From Berberis thunbergii (Eukaryota; Streptophyta; Magnoliopsida; Ranunculales; Berberidaceae), in the NCBI GenBank assembly GCA_003290165.1, contig QNQO01008320.1, positions 1 through 64,000 on the forward strand: DNA of 64,000 bases. Reading direction: 5' to 3'. Below the pieces are notes generated by a model. It saw only the letters and a program-made list of their open reading frames with translations, ran no database searches and was not told the origin of the DNA. Positions 32,575 through 45,501 of the stretch are shown here, piece after piece. Both the position numbers and the translations under genes were made by a program. The stretch's first letter is position 1; the number at the start of each line of letters is the position of its first letter.

Positions 32575-33010
32575 CTCCACTTCTCTGGATCTCCTCTCAT
32601 TTTTGGTGGCCATCTGACATCTTCCCTTCCTGTCATAGCCTTAAGGATCCCACTACAACTCGCTATCAAGGTCGCAAACAATTTTTCGCATTTAGGCTTA
32701 TTTGGTTGTAGTTTTCCAAATCTCCCTTGATTAAATCTGAAACTGTTATTGGTCCGATGTATCTTAAGCTTGGCGATTTCTTCTTGAGGTTTGTTGCCCT
32801 CTAGGTCTCGAGTGATTCTATCCAACATCTCGATTACACGGTTTGAGCCATAAGCTTCTCGATTCCCCAAGATGTCTAAGATGTATGAATTGTTACCTGT
32901 TCAAGCTCTCTTTTAACAGGTGTAGTTAATTCGACGGTTGTCATTGGATCGATGTTAGGCAACATATCGTATTGTTCAACACCAGATTGAGGATTCGTGG
33001 AGTGTTCCAT
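32575..33010 (-). pseudogene. Gypsy gag, part 1
   Basis: The most likely start is the ATG at 33,010 (MEHSTNPQSGVEQYD). A stop near 32,880 is followed by a longer frame with REAYGSNRVIEMLDRITRDL, LEGNKPQEEIAKLK and DVRWPPKMRGDPEKWS, ending at the CACTA insertion point. The WPPKMRGDPEKR-type block before the CxFHxDxxHDT zinc motif is standard in plant gypsy Gag. Gag forms the particle shell and binds the RNA. The capsid-core part is shortened and broken. Confidence 0.75.
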
Positions 33011-33092
33011 TGATTTTTTAGTTGTTTGATTCTTAACCAAGTCACAGTGAGCTTTGTTACTGAATTTTCTTTTTGGAAAGAAAACTCGTCAT

Positions 33093-33110
33093 TCCCCACA
33101 GACGACGCCA
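33093..33110 (-). promoter_or_regulatory. Primer-binding site of the gypsy element
   Basis: Three bases inside the 5' LTR, the minus strand reads TGGCGTCGTCTGTGGGGA, beginning TGG as a site complementary to a tRNA CCA end should. I did not identify the tRNA with certainty; it resembles the TGGCGCCGTT... sites of many plant gypsy elements. Confidence 0.65.
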
Positions 33111-33113
33111 AAC

Positions 33114-33680
33114 TGATGCGTCCAAAAATTGTCCTTCTGTGAGTTTGACCTGCAAAACTGATGTTAGACTGCCAAGGACTACATTTTTGGTGGCCAAAGG
33201 CACTTCGATGATTAAGTCAGCAACTCTGTTTGAAGAAGGAAGTAAATCTGGACAAAACTCAATTAAAGTTGCATACCTGTGTCGAATATTCCCTTTATCA
33301 TTTATGATGGTCGTGATTAATTCTCTGCGTGACTTAAACATATGTGGCACAATGGATGATGTTTCTCGTAACATTCTCCTCCTTAATGTAAATTTATCCG
33401 TGTAGGCGTAACTCCCTCCACGACTCTTTGTGGTGCAACATTTCTCTTCTTTATGAGAGAACTCGTGTCGGGTCTGGATTAGGGTTTTGATTCATTCTAG
33501 CCTGGGTTCGGGCTTCATTTATATCTTCTCCTTAGTGGGCCTTGTCTCGGCCTCTGTGACTAGCTTTATTCTTATTGGATTTTATAAGCTAGCCCAACAG
33601 ATTGGATGTCATATCCTTGTGATGGATATTCTTTGCCACATATACGGCCGTGATGATCGGTCTATTTTGATGTATCATCA
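33114..33680 (-). repeat. Gypsy 5' LTR (right copy)
   Basis: Partner of 8403-8967, with ends TGATG...CATCA intact. The flank after it (TATTT) resembles GATTT before the left LTR. Confidence 0.9.
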
Positions 33681-34150
33681 TATTTAATATGGTAATCAAC
33701 TACTTAGACTATCTTGGGATACTTTTGAGGAAGGTTCTTATCTTAGCTCAAAAACATTTGTATGCGTTGTGAATATTATGTAAGTTTGCTTCGACTTAAA
33801 TGATTCACTTTATTTTTCTGTGTTCTTAAGTTTTACGTTGACTTTATCAAAAAAACAAGTTGTATGTTGAAATTGACTAACGGCTCTGAACTTGAAATAG
33901 TTGTTTTTTTAAAAGCCTTGATCTAGCAAGTTTGTTTTGCCATGTATATAACTAGATCTCGTTGACGAATTCAATGTTTTCTAACGATGAAGTGTGATAT
34001 AAGGTTCTACACTTCTTAACACGGATGGTTCATCAAAAGATGGTTGAGCGATGGGGGGCGCGACCGTTCGGGATTCGAAAGGTATTTGTGTATTGGCTAA
34101 AAGACTGCCAGACAACAAGGGGTGATAATACAAACTGATTCTATGCCGAT
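33681..34150. other. Original host flank between the gypsy element and LINE B; no gene recognised
   Basis: Continues the target sequence of the gypsy insertion. A frame TFEEGSYLSSKTFVCVVNI near 33,725 could be the last part of the F-box-associated remnant seen at 7.8-8.2 kb, but this is weak. The rest is unassigned. Confidence 0.35.
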
Positions 34151-34164
34151 AAAAGAACAATTAT

Positions 34165-35790
34165 ATGAAAATTTTATCAAACGTACAGAGTTTGTTAGCG
34201 GATTGTTTCTGGGGAGATTGTCAAGGTAGGCTTAAGAAAAATTGGGTATCATGGAATAAGATTTGTCTTCCAAAGGATGAAGAAGGGTTGGGGGTTAGGA
34301 ATTTGTCGGTGGTTATTAAGGCTTTTCGGGTTAAGGCGTTGTGGAGTTTGCTTAACTTGAATTCGTTATGGGAGAATTTCATGAGAAGAAAATATTGGAA
34401 ATCAGGGATTCCTTTGAGCAGTCAAGTAGAAAAAACTGGAGCGTCTCCTTTTATGAAGGAGATCATGGAGTGTAAACCTTTCGTTTTGTGCAGCTTTGTT
34501 TTGCATATTGGCAAAGGTAACTCAAGTTTCTTTGCAGAAAACTGGAATTTAGTAGCAATGTTTAGAAGGACAGGGGAACTAGTCATTCAGGGGAATGGCC
34601 CACAATTAGGGAGGTGAAAATGGGGGTTTAAAAGTTACGAACTAAAACATTAGAGGGCTGAAAAGTAGGTTGTTTGATGACAAAATCCGGGGAAAGAAAC
34701 ACTGTGATGACACCTGTGTTTGGACGCCAGACTCAGATGGTTTATTCAACATTCGCTCATCTTATGAGTTGCTAAAAAAACAAGGGTATAGGGAATGCTC
34801 TATATAATAAAATTTGGCAACCTGTTTTGCCTTCCAAAATTTCAGTCTTATTGTGGAAGCTATTGAAAAGGGGCGTCCATGTAGATGGGGAACTTTATAC
34901 GCGTGGATTCAGTTTAGCCTTGAAATGCAAGTGTTGTGTTCTTTCTAAGACTAAATTTTTGAAGCACTTATTTTTAGAGGGCAAGCTTGCTACTAATGTT
35001 TGGAGGCACTTTGAGGGTATATTTGATTTCATATAAGGAGACCTGTAGAGATTTCTATGGTGTTGTCGGTATAGTTTCGTAGAGAACATACTACTACACA
35101 AATAGATTTCTTTGATGTTCATCTAGGGTTCAAGTGTGTTTATGAAGATGGACATCGAACCATATATTTGTGATCTTGAATGTTAGGTGGTGTTTAAGAA
35201 TGGTGAACTCTTTTATCAACCCGAAGCAAAACAGTGTTAACAAGGGTCCTTTGGGGACTCTGGGGCTTCCAGTTACTCCGGTGGTTAGCATGGAGAATAG
35301 GATTGTTTACTAGCTCTTTCTTCCAACTTGCTTTGTTGCTTTAAACGTGGATGGTTCCTCAAGTAAAAATAAGGGGGCAGGTGCGGTGATAATTAGAAAT
35401 GCAAGGGGATAATCTTTGGCTACTTAGCTGTTGTTATTTGGTTATGGTACAAACAATAGAGCTGAGGCGTTTGCTCTTTTAGAAGGATTGTGCTTATGGT
35501 TTAGCATGGGGTATAAAAAAGTTATTGTTCAAACGGATTCAGATCTATAAAATCCCTTGGTGCTTGGAGAATATTTGGAGTGATATTAAACACTTGGTGA
35601 AACAAATAGAAGTGCATTGTAAACATATTTATAAAGAAGCTAATGCGGTGGCATACGCGTTAGCGGACATGGCTCAAACAGGAAAGGGTTGACAAAAGAT
35701 TTTGGAGAGCAAGACCTTCTGAGTAGGATTGTAGGATTGATCGGGTTGGATAGATGCCACACTGCGTAAATTCATCATGGATAAGGACCA
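34165..35790 (+). pseudogene. LINE B ORF2 remnant: RT end, zf-RVT, RNase H
   Basis: An open frame from 34,165 gives LLADCFWGDCQGRLKKNWVS and EEGLGVRNLSVVIKAFRVKA, the part of LINE ORF2 after the RT fingers and palm. A second frame from 34,827 gives LWKLLKRGVHVDGELYTRGF and the zf-RVT cysteine cluster CKCCVLSKTKFLKHLFLEG. From about 35,338 the RNase H begins with ALNVDGSSSKNKGAG, then TNNRAEAFALLEGLCL and KKVIVQTDSDL. Its first acidic residues are intact, but the stops are frequent. The N-terminal endonuclease and most of the RT never arrived or were lost. Confidence 0.82.
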
Positions 35791-36124
35791 TATATGCCCC
35801 TGTTTTTCGAGGTGTTTTATACACTCAGTTTTCAACAGGATCAACGCCTTTTGTATGTCTGAATATGAGATGGTTTTATGTAATGAACTGGCAAGGGATG
35901 AAGGCACTTGGTCTTGGACTTATGGAACTCGAACTTTGTAGTTTTTGGACAGAATGGTTCGACCCTGCTTTGGGCGGTGCTGCTGTTTCGTCTAGGCAGG
36001 TTCAACTGGTGTTGGATTGAAGAGAGAGATGTGGTTAGCTCTTGTTGGTTTGAATAGATGCTGATGTTTTTCTTGGGCAACGGCAACATGCAGTTCTGGG
36101 GATGGAAAACACGGGTTTTTTGTC

Positions 36125-36127
36125 ATA
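36125..36127. repeat. Target duplication ATA, left copy (CACTA-3)
   Basis: ATA before the mutated terminal TACTACAAG matches ATA at 45,499-45,501. Confidence 0.75.
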
Positions 36128-36147
36128 TACTACAAGAAAAATGCTCA

Positions 36148-36560
36148 TTAATAGCGTTTCAAAAACGCTATGGTAGGATACCATAGCGTTTTAGCAAACG
36201 ATGTGTCTCCCGAAGCTATAATAGATACAAGGTCTATTATAGCATTTTAAAAACGCTATTGTAAGTAGACCATTTATAGTGTTTCTGAAACGCTATGATA
36301 TACTATACAATAGCGTTTCTAAAAAGTTATGGTATAGTTTACAATAGTGTTTCTGAAACGCTATTTTATACTTTACAATAGCGTTTCTAAAACGCTATTG
36401 TATACTTTTCAATAGCATTTCTGAAACGCTATTGTACAGTTACTATAGCGTTTCAGAAACGCTATTGGCTTCTCTCACGTAGCATTTAACAAATGCTATT
36501 GTATTAGTTTCTATAACGTTTCTCAATTTCCTTTTTTTCTATAGCACTCATCAAATGCTA
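36148..36560. repeat. Subterminal palindromic repeats of CACTA-3, left (about 12 units)
   Basis: Units of the form atagcgtttctgaaacgctat, each a near-perfect palindrome with complementary arms atagcgttt / aaacgctat, every 25-40 bases. Some decay towards atagcattt...aaatgctat. Confidence 0.88.
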
Positions 36561-36860
36561 TCAAATGACTTTTTATAACATCTTATAATTTTTATTTCAA
36601 GAAAATTAAAATCTAAATGTGCCAAATTTAAATATTTCCATGAATGGAGGCAAAGTAATGTAATTAATAAGATAATGTATTACATTGTCACAAAATCTAT
36701 CAAATAATAAAGATCATACTACATTTAATTCAGTTGAATAATAAAGATAATGTATTACATCGAGTCACAATCCTTTCCAGTTTCCAACTCCATTGCTTTG
36801 GTTCTCCTCTTCCGATGACACGTATGGGTTCTTGTATGGGTTCTTCATTGTAGACGATGA

Positions 36861-37112
36861 CTATTGTGGAGTTCCTTGCCTTCTAGTGTCAGTGACTATA
36901 GATTCTGAAACACCTATGTTAGATTTTGGTATCATAACCCACATATTTTCCAGCTTCCTAACCAGCTCTGGCATCAAAGGTCGGGAATCAGTGTCCTCTT
37001 GGTAACACCTGAGAGCCAATGTCACAAACTTCTCCACACATTCAGAAGGATAAGATCCCATGGGTCCATCTATCACTAAAAAGATCGTACCAGATTGATA
37101 GGCCATGCTCAC
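36861..37112 (-). pseudogene. Captured LRR receptor-like kinase fragment (kinase C-terminus)
   Basis: The minus strand reads SGTIFLVIDGPMGSYPSECV, EKFVTLALRCYQEDTDSRPL and MPELVRKLENMWVMIPKSN. This is the end of the kinase domain and C-terminal tail of plant LRR receptor-like kinases of the At1g06840 type, with the familiar MGSYPSECVxxFVxLALxCCQxxTxxRPxMxEVVRELE pattern. The invariant Arg of subdomain XI is present. It starts after an acceptor-like site at about 37,112 and ends in a stop. The extracellular, membrane and catalytic parts are absent. Confidence 0.8.
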
Positions 37113-37253
37113 CTAGCATTGAAGAAGAACATAAATCAATCTAACGCAGAACTACCACAGTTTATACACAAGTTATATTTAATGTAGGCGAAGTAGCCCC
37201 AAAGAACTGAAGTTGGAATTTTTTCGAAGAGGCATAGCAGTAACATAGCCACC

Positions 37254-37640
37254 TACCATCATAGACTGAAGAAAATTACTGATGCGTTGTTCTTTGACTT
37301 CAACAGGTAAAAGATCATCAATATCCTTCTCCACATCAAATACAGACTCGTCAATAGGCGCATCTATGTTGCCACTACTTGAAGCCATCTTAATTGTGGA
37401 TTCTTTCAGGTTTTTCAGTCCCTGATAGGAAGAAAGTTAAACTAAAAATAATTACTCTTGAAAGCATTTAATGCATTGGCTTTCTCGTGAATTACCAGGG
37501 TAGGTAGAGTTTGATAGACTAATGGAGTCTGCATTTGCTTATATGCTTTTTGCATGTTCTCATACAACTAACCCAAGCTTGAATTCTGTCGGATGCTTTT
37601 GCGAGCAGTTGATACAAGCCTACTGTGCAAAATCTGTCAC
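37254..37640 (-). pseudogene. Captured exons of an unidentified gene
   Basis: Two minus exons with good splice borders. The first (about 37,640-37,505) reads LHSRLVSTARKSIRQNSSLG, has a stop, then YENMQKAYKQMQTPLVYQTL, and ends at a GT donor. The second (37,423-37,255) starts after CAG and reads GLKNLKESTIKMASSSGNID, then ESVFDVEKDIDDLLPVEVKE and QRISNFLQSMM, and ends at GTAGGT. I do not recognise the protein. It is acidic and Ser-rich and probably cytosolic. The splice sites and open frame make it a real gene piece. Confidence 0.5.
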
Positions 37641-37644
37641 AAAA

Positions 37645-38670
37645 TCAAATTAAGTTTTTTAACAAAAATGAAAAATAGCAGTGCACGTCTAACTGAAGTT
37701 TTAGGATTACATAAATAAATAAAAGAGCAGGAAGACCAATTGCAGCAGCATGATAAAGCACTATTACAACATCACTGGACTAAATAAACAATGACTTGTG
37801 GATGTTTCCCCATTTCAATATGTGTTGCAAAATATTGTCTCTAGGCAATAGTCCTTCTCTAAAAGGGTATGAAACAATTATATATCATATATACTGCATC
37901 GCCTCTTAGAAGAAGAAGAAAATTAAAAAAAAATATGTTTCTCATTTATGAGACCATGCCAAAGTGCATACTGCTATGCAAACATACGTCAGAGAATAAG
38001 GTGAATATCCATGAAAAAACACGTTATACTTATTCCAATATGCTACGCATTTACGTATGAGTTTTCATGCTTATATGAGCAGCAGATAATATTTTTGAGA
38101 TTTTTTTCTCATTGAAATTCAAATAATATAAAGTGCAACAGTTCCCTTATACCATTGCATAGTCATAGGCAACCACTACACCTAAAGATCAAAAGATGTA
38201 GGTATTAATAAAGAAAACTCAAATGGAGACTTGTTTGAAAATTGTTTCGCATAAGCACTTTCGGAAGAAGTTGAACAAAAGCTACAAGGACTTCAGGTCA
38301 AGTACACCGAGACTTAATGGGGACTCATGTGATAGTAGTATGTATGGAGAGTGCGATTTTGTTCTTACAAGATCAGGGTCTTAAAGAAGCAGAATGGTGG
38401 ATCAACTAATTACATCATACTAAACCCAAACCCACTGAAATTTTCTTATGACGAAGGTTGGCCAAAATCTCAATTCAAACTTATGATACCATATTTCATC
38501 ATGAACAAGTTAGCAAAATATATTTAAAAAATAATAATAAAAATAAATAAATAAATAAATAACATGATACTGGGTACATAAAAAAATGGGAATCTACATT
38601 GTCATGGAGTGATTTTGTAAACATCAACTAATATAATAACTATCACATCATTGTTTATCCAAGAAATCCA
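37645..38670. other. CACTA-3 interior, no gene recognised; AAAT microsatellite
   Basis: AT-rich. An (A)AAT/AATA repeat lies at about 38,526-38,562. The remaining sequence has no convincing exon. Confidence 0.4.
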
Positions 38671-38676
38671 TCTTAC

Positions 38677-38740
38677 CGGTGTGATAACAGTGCCATAGCG
38701 TGACCAGATGATTCCAGTGGTTGTACCAACTACAAATCAT
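38677..38740 (-). pseudogene. Captured mitochondrial pyruvate carrier exon
   Basis: The minus strand reads TTTGIIWSRYGTVITP before a GTAAG donor. TGLIWSRYSTVITPKNW is a signature of plant mitochondrial pyruvate carrier (MPC) subunits, small inner-membrane proteins that import pyruvate as heterodimers. Only about 18 residues are present. The exon is short, but the block is distinctive. Confidence 0.65.
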
Positions 38741-38929
38741 AATAGCAAGCTTTGCATACCCAATGTCCTATTATACACATCAGATAATTGTCATAGTCAA
38801 AATTCAAAAACAACTGAACAAAAAATGGTAGCAAACATGCATATGCAAATACCTAAAATATTGTTTCTGGCAGTAGGTACTGCTTTTGGGAAGAATCTAT
38901 TGTTTATTTTGGCAGCAATGGAATAGAAT

Positions 38930-39392
38930 ATATTGTTTATTCTGGCACCAATTTCGAACTTCATCCTCTGATAATAGCTTCACCCTATCCTTCATATGTT
39001 GGTAGAAGTTGCATTCTTGAAACATTCATAGGGTCTGAAACTGAACAAGACGTTTCTACTTAAATTAAACCCAAAAAAAAAAAATCATATGTCCAAAGTA
39101 AGTACCATATATGCATAAATGAAGTACAAATATCATTTTTCTAATCTCTTCCTTTAGCTTCACAATATTGGGATGGTTCATCTACCGCGGTGATTGGGAA
39201 AAACAAGTAAATAAAAAGATTAAATAATGAATCTACAAGTGGTCATTAGTGAAAAAAATGGGGGGAAATATGGGTTAGAGGAGGAAGAGGGTGGGGGGGG
39301 GGGGTGTCATTACCTTCACTTCCCTAAGATTTATGCATTCCTCCCAAGAATAACACTTTCTCTTCATCTTTTTTATTGCGACCTGTCAAGCA
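38930..39392 (-). pseudogene. Captured MHK-type (CDK-like) protein kinase fragment
   Basis: In minus order: [20 protein letters not shown] then EVK, between a CAG acceptor (about 39,391) and a GTAATG donor (about 39,313); MNHPNIVKLKEEIRK (about 39,186-39,140); and HMKDRVKLLSEDEVRNWC (about 39,003-38,945). Plant MHK / CDKF-like kinases have [38 protein letters not shown] then LMKDRxKxxxExxIRNWC. The first piece carries the ATP-binding Lys (VAIK), the second the region after the C-helix Glu. The glycine loop and the catalytic HRD/DFG segments are absent. A 13-base G-run interrupts the intron at about 39,291. Confidence 0.8.
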
Positions 39393-39399
39393 GTGCAAC

Positions 39400-40990
39400 A
39401 TATTCAGTATAAGAGTAACCAAGGCCATAAGAAAACATCATTTATTACTAAATACAATTTCGCCCGTTTGTCTATTTATTGCTCACCAAACATTTACGAA
39501 AGTTTCATTTCCAACTTCCTTAATAATCATGTACTTATAGTAGCAAAGAGAAAATCATTATAAACTGGCATCAAATGAAATGTTTCATTCCAAACATCTT
39601 TAATGTCTTGCATACATGTTGTCCACGAATTGTACAATGTACTATAGTGAAGGATTCTCCATAATTTCAGCAGGTGGTACACATAATATCACAACATATT
39701 GGCCACAAATGCACACACAGATAAATTTGGACAAGTGAAACAGCTTAATCCATCTCTGTCATCAAATGTGACTAAACTTGCTTTAAAAAAGTGAAATGGC
39801 TATATGTTATGCACCTTGGTCCTGTTTTGAAACAATTTTATCAATACTTGGTAGAAACGACTCTTATTTTGGATGTTTTGGAAATCTTGGTGTTCAAACA
39901 TTGAGGGCTTAGCTCAAAACACAAAACATCCAACTAGTTCATTACCCCTAATTGAACCAAAAGTAAAGGTAAATTAAATAGATAAATGTAATATGCAAAT
40001 CTACCTTAGAACCCAAGCTTGGTTCGGCGCCAGTGAACACAAGGTGTTTCGCATTGTACCTAAAAAAACACCCAAAACAAATCAACAATTCAGGAAACCA
40101 ATTGAACACAAGGTGTTTGATGAAAAAACAAAGACAGAACAAACGAAAAAATAAAAGATTTGGAGGTTTTGATTTTGAGTAGACAAAGAAAGAACCAACC
40201 TTTGTCCTATTGGAAAAACCAAGATAAGCAAAGAAGTTCAATAATTGTTGAATGCAAAGAACAACAACTAACTCAAATACGATTCTTATTATAAGTAGAG
40301 ACAAGCATAATTCTATGAGATCTCAGTAAGCTATGGGGATAGATCTTCTCCACTTTATTGATAGAACTTATCTAATCTATTTTTAAAGGAACCCATCAAT
40401 TATGTACAAGCTCGTCTCATCTGTTTGACACATGTAATTAAATAAAAACTGAAATGACAAGAGGTCTAAATGTTACACCCATTGAAAATATTTTCAATGT
40501 GTCATTACTCATTTTGCTATGTAAGGACATGATTTTTTTTTCTCCTTTTTTTTGGGTGGGGTGGGGTTGGATAAGTTGAAAGGAAAAACATATCAGTAAA
40601 AGTGTAAAATGCATTAAAAATGTATGACCTATATAGTTTGGGTGCGGTTTTAACTTCTCCAAAGTTCTTTTCAAGGGATCAATTTTAGGGCAGCCTCATT
40701 GTTGTATGACCTATACTGCATTAAAAATGTATGACCTATATTGTTGTAAGGCCTGTGGTTTTTGTTATATTTCTTTTCTCTATTTTTTTAATGAATAATT
40801 ACTTATGACAAACCATAAATAAATAAATGCTTCATATGCACTTCACACTCAACACACCATTTCTATTCGCTTTAAGCTACATTGTAAGATTTAAATTTAC
40901 GAAACAATATTATGTCTTCAGGTATTCATAATTATAAGCATAATAAGAACAAGAATTTTGATTAATTACTACAATCACTATCATCAGGTA
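39400..40990. other. CACTA-3 interior, mostly unassigned
   Basis: At 40,060-40,000 the minus strand reads YNAKHLVFTGAEPSLGSK, coding-like but unassigned. A G-run/T-run (ggggtggggttgg) lies at about 40,553. The rest is AT-rich and has no exon I recognise. Confidence 0.35.
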
Positions 40991-41001
40991 AACCAACGTA
41001 C

Positions 41002-41670
41002 CTCATTGTTCTTGTCGAAGTCCTGTTCCAGAAGGTTGTTGTCCTCAAGCCATAGATTGTACATGATGACTTTGGTTCCATGTGACCCAATGTCATCAAA
41101 CTGAAAAAGTGTAAAGGAACTAATGTGGTGATCAAGGATAGATGTATATAAAAAATCCGGTTGTAAGACTCATAATGTCATACAAACTACATATTACATA
41201 AGAATCATTAATTAACAAAATCTTAATACTAAATTAAGATTATAACTGATTAAAATTTAAGAAAATTGAGATTGGCCTATGAAAGAAACAAATATTTCGT
41301 ATTTTGAAAGAAAGAAATATATCCTGAAATTTGATCTCTATTATCTGCAAGGATTTTATTCTGATGAATATCCATATGCTCTCTCATTTATTTTCTATTT
41401 TCGTGTATTGTTGTACATATTTAAGTAGTTCTCCTAACAGGAATAGGCTAACTAAAATGTATATAGCACGGAATTAAAATAGTTAAAACAAAATGTGATT
41501 CAAAATATTTGTAAGGCTACATAGACTCGAAAAAACTTGTTCCATAAGCTCCTCCTTTGAAGCAAAGGGAGACAACTCCAGTATGAGATTTAAGTTAGTG
41601 AACCAATCGTCCTGTGATCCATAGACAATTGGCTGAGCTTGGTTTCCAGAAAGCTCGAAATCAAGCTGCA
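41002..41670 (-). pseudogene. Captured MORC-family ATPase fragment
   Basis: Minus exon one (about 41,668-41,540) reads LDFELSGNQAQPIVYGSQDD then TNLNLILELSPFASKEELME. After an intron, exon two (41,099-41,002) reads FDDIGSHGTKVIMYNLWLED and ends at GTACG. Plant MORC proteins (CRT1/MORC1, MORC6) show NLxxILEWSPFxxxEELxxQFDDIGPHGTKVIIYNLW, with the GHKL ATPase core just upstream. These proteins act in gene silencing and immunity by compacting chromatin. Exons on either side are not clearly recognisable; the NGWKHYRTDMFPPGYN piece at about 42,775-42,720 may or may not belong. Confidence 0.82.
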
Positions 41671-41674
41671 TTAT

Positions 41675-44180
41675 CAGTGTAACAAAATATCATGTTTGCA
41701 AAGAAACCAAGGAAAGTCAATAAGATACTTGAAATGTAGATAAAGGATCCAACAAGAGTCACAACAATCACTTTGATACTTGGTATTGATGCAGCCAAAA
41801 ATAGTTGAAAAAGCTTCATTTTTCACAAATATTGGCGTGCTCCTTCTCTTGCTACCCTTCCTGTGTTAGGAGAATTTGCATATTCAAAAGATCAACCATG
41901 CAAAGAACTACTGTAAACAATCTTATCACCAAAATCTAAACAAGTAGAAAGATTTTCTAATAAGGGATGCTTTTCGCTAAGTGGACTATCAACCCTCAAA
42001 TCAGTATTGCTAAAGAAAAGCTGAGTCGATCATATATTTTTATCTTGTTAGTATCTCTAATCATCTAATATGTGGCATTTAACTTTTCCAAAATGATGCA
42101 ATTGCCTCTTTTTACTTTCCTTTTTTTTCTCTTAACTAAAGGGATTCAAGTGATTGTTTAGGAAAAAGTATGACATGCTTGTATAGATAAACATTTTAAT
42201 GCAAATTAAGATTGTCGGTAAACTCTACAGTTGAAATCAACAACTCAATTAATTGGACACTTCACTATTAACAAAATAGATCCCCTAAATATTACTGTAA
42301 AATACCACGTACTACATGTCTACTATTCATTTGATTCAAAATGGACTACTAGGATTTGGATGTAGTACTAAACTTCATTATCCATGCATACAATAAGTAC
42401 TTTGTTATGAACGTGCCATCCTGTCCAATTGATAATGTATCAATATATTCCTCTTTTATAGGAGGAAAAAAGGAAGAAGAAAAGAAGCCATCAATAGTTA
42501 ATTTTGGTGGACTTCAATGATTCATGTCTTGTTTAACTGCATAGAGTTTGATCATCGCACCCCAATTCCGAAATGAAGAATCTAACTGTATGTCAGAAGC
42601 ACGATAACTAGTCACTACTGAGAGAAGTAGAATAATTACTAAATACTAGGCTATATGATACTTGAAATTTTGAATCATTATATCAACTTGGGGAAGTCAA
42701 TATGAAAATTACTAGAACGGTTGTAACCAGGTGGAAACATATCAGTTCTGTAGTGCTTCCATCCATTCCTGAAACATACATGTACATAGTCGAAGAGACA
42801 ATACAAGAGAAAATGATTAGTTTACCTTTATCATAATAAAAAATGCTTCAACGAGACCTCTACCATCCAATCCTTCAATTCCTCCCCTATATGTTAATCA
42901 AGTGTGTTCTCTTGGCCATTTCATTGCCTATTTTCCTTAACCATCTAACAAGGGACTTATAACTTTTGTGTAGTAAACATAACGAATTCACGTTAGCATG
43001 TTGATGCAAATTCGTTATTGAATAAGATTAAAACAACACCCTTTATAAGACAAAGATGTCTCTTTGTTGCTCTAATTGGGTAGAAGACATATACTTTGCT
43101 GAAAATGGGCAGGAGCAGAGGTGTTTTACACTCTGTTCTTTTTTAAAACTGAGTTATGGATTTCAGGCAACGTCTTGCATTTATGTGCAGACGTTGGTTG
43201 GATCTCCACTCGTTGAGTTATATTTGTTAGTGGGCCATGCCTCTCATACCTAAGATATTTTGAACAACTAATATGGGACAACATATCCATTGATTCCATC
43301 CCTTAACTAAGGACATGCTGATTTATATCGAGTATGTTTTCAACAAAAAAAAATAATAATAATGGGGATCAAATTTTAGAGCAAAACAATTACACAGAAG
43401 ATAAAGATACCTTTTATCTGGAGCAGAAAAAGCTGAATCCACTTTTGGCTATGTTATTGTACTATGGCATTGCGCCAATGCAGGTAACTAAAGGAAATGC
43501 TCGTGAAAACATTGTTAAGCTTTAAATATTCTTGCATATGCACTAGCTCGTGTAAATCATTACGAGATGAACTCTTCACACACACTTCATATAGATCGTT
43601 CCCATGCTATACATGTATAAAAGGTAAAATGTTATTAAAATTTCATCAAGTATATAGACCTACTTAAATACTCCGTGTATTATATATTCAAATTTTTTGC
43701 CAAACTCATGAACTTTATTCTATAAAATTCCAGATATTGAAATCAGAAATCAAATGGATATCGTTCTTCCTCTGTCTGAAGTAATCACCTTGGATGAAAA
43801 GAATTGTAGTTCGGTGACAGTAAATTGCACTACGAACATTCCACAATACCTGGAACCCCATTAAGCCCTTTCAAGCAAGCATAAGCAAAAACAGATCCAG
43901 CATAACTAAAAAACTATGAAAAATTGATGTAACAACAGAGTTAGGCTTGTGGCTACTTTAATAAAATCAAATAAAACCATAAATATGATAACTAGAAAAA
44001 CTTTATACATGGTAATGTTCTAAAAGGCTTCCTTGTTTATTCTCTTCAAGCATGGTAATGTTTCAAACTTTATACAAGTCTAATTAGTGCAACCTAGCTT
44101 ACTCAGTGAGCTAGGACATAGTTTATACTTCTGTTAATCTCCCTTACTGAATAGTAACCAATAACCATGAAGTAGTAATA
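41675..44180. other. CACTA-3 interior, unassigned
   Basis: Two coding-like minus pieces lack a family: around 42,775-42,720 (NGWKHYRTDMFPPGYN) and around 43,855-43,760 (VLWNVRSAIYCHRTTILFIQ). ORFs on the plus strand at 43,056-43,253 and 43,334-43,525 have no recognisable homology. Confidence 0.3.
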
Positions 44181-44184
44181 TGAT

Positions 44185-45394
<1,210 letters not shown>

Positions 45395-45475
45395 CATAGC
45401 GTTTTTACATTTCAAAGTTATTAAAATTCGACTTTTAATAGCACATATGTGAAAAACGCTATTAACAAATGCTAC
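45395..45475. repeat. Subterminal repeats of CACTA-3, right
   Basis: Two or three units (catagcgtttttaca, aatagcacatatgtg, gaaaaacgctattaacaaatgct) of the same palindrome as at the left end. Confidence 0.7.
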
Positions 45476-45498
45476 CAGTAAGGATGTGTGGTGTAGTG

Positions 45499-45501
45499 AT
45501 A
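45499..45501. repeat. Target duplication ATA, right copy
   Basis: Matches ATA at 36,125-36,127. Confidence 0.75.

Larger units (their letters stand above)
8403..33680 (-). mobile_element. Ty3/gypsy LTR retrotransposon (Tat-like), interrupted by nested CACTA elements
   Basis: Two direct LTRs of about 565 bp (8403-8967 and 33,114-33,680) bound the element. Each has the short inverted ends TGATG...CATCA, with one end mutated to TA in the left copy. Flanking pentamers GATTT and TATTT are a probable target duplication with one change. Read on the minus strand the order is LTR, primer-binding site, gag, protease, reverse transcriptase, archaeal-type RNase H, integrase, an antisense ORF, polypurine tract, LTR. 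An extra ASNNxAxYEAxIA-type RNase H and an antisense ORF near the 3' LTR are known features of the Tat lineage. By eye the two LTRs differ at well over one site in ten, so the insertion is old. The element proper is about 8.6 kb; the other 16.7 kb is the inserted CACTA nest. Confidence 0.92.
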
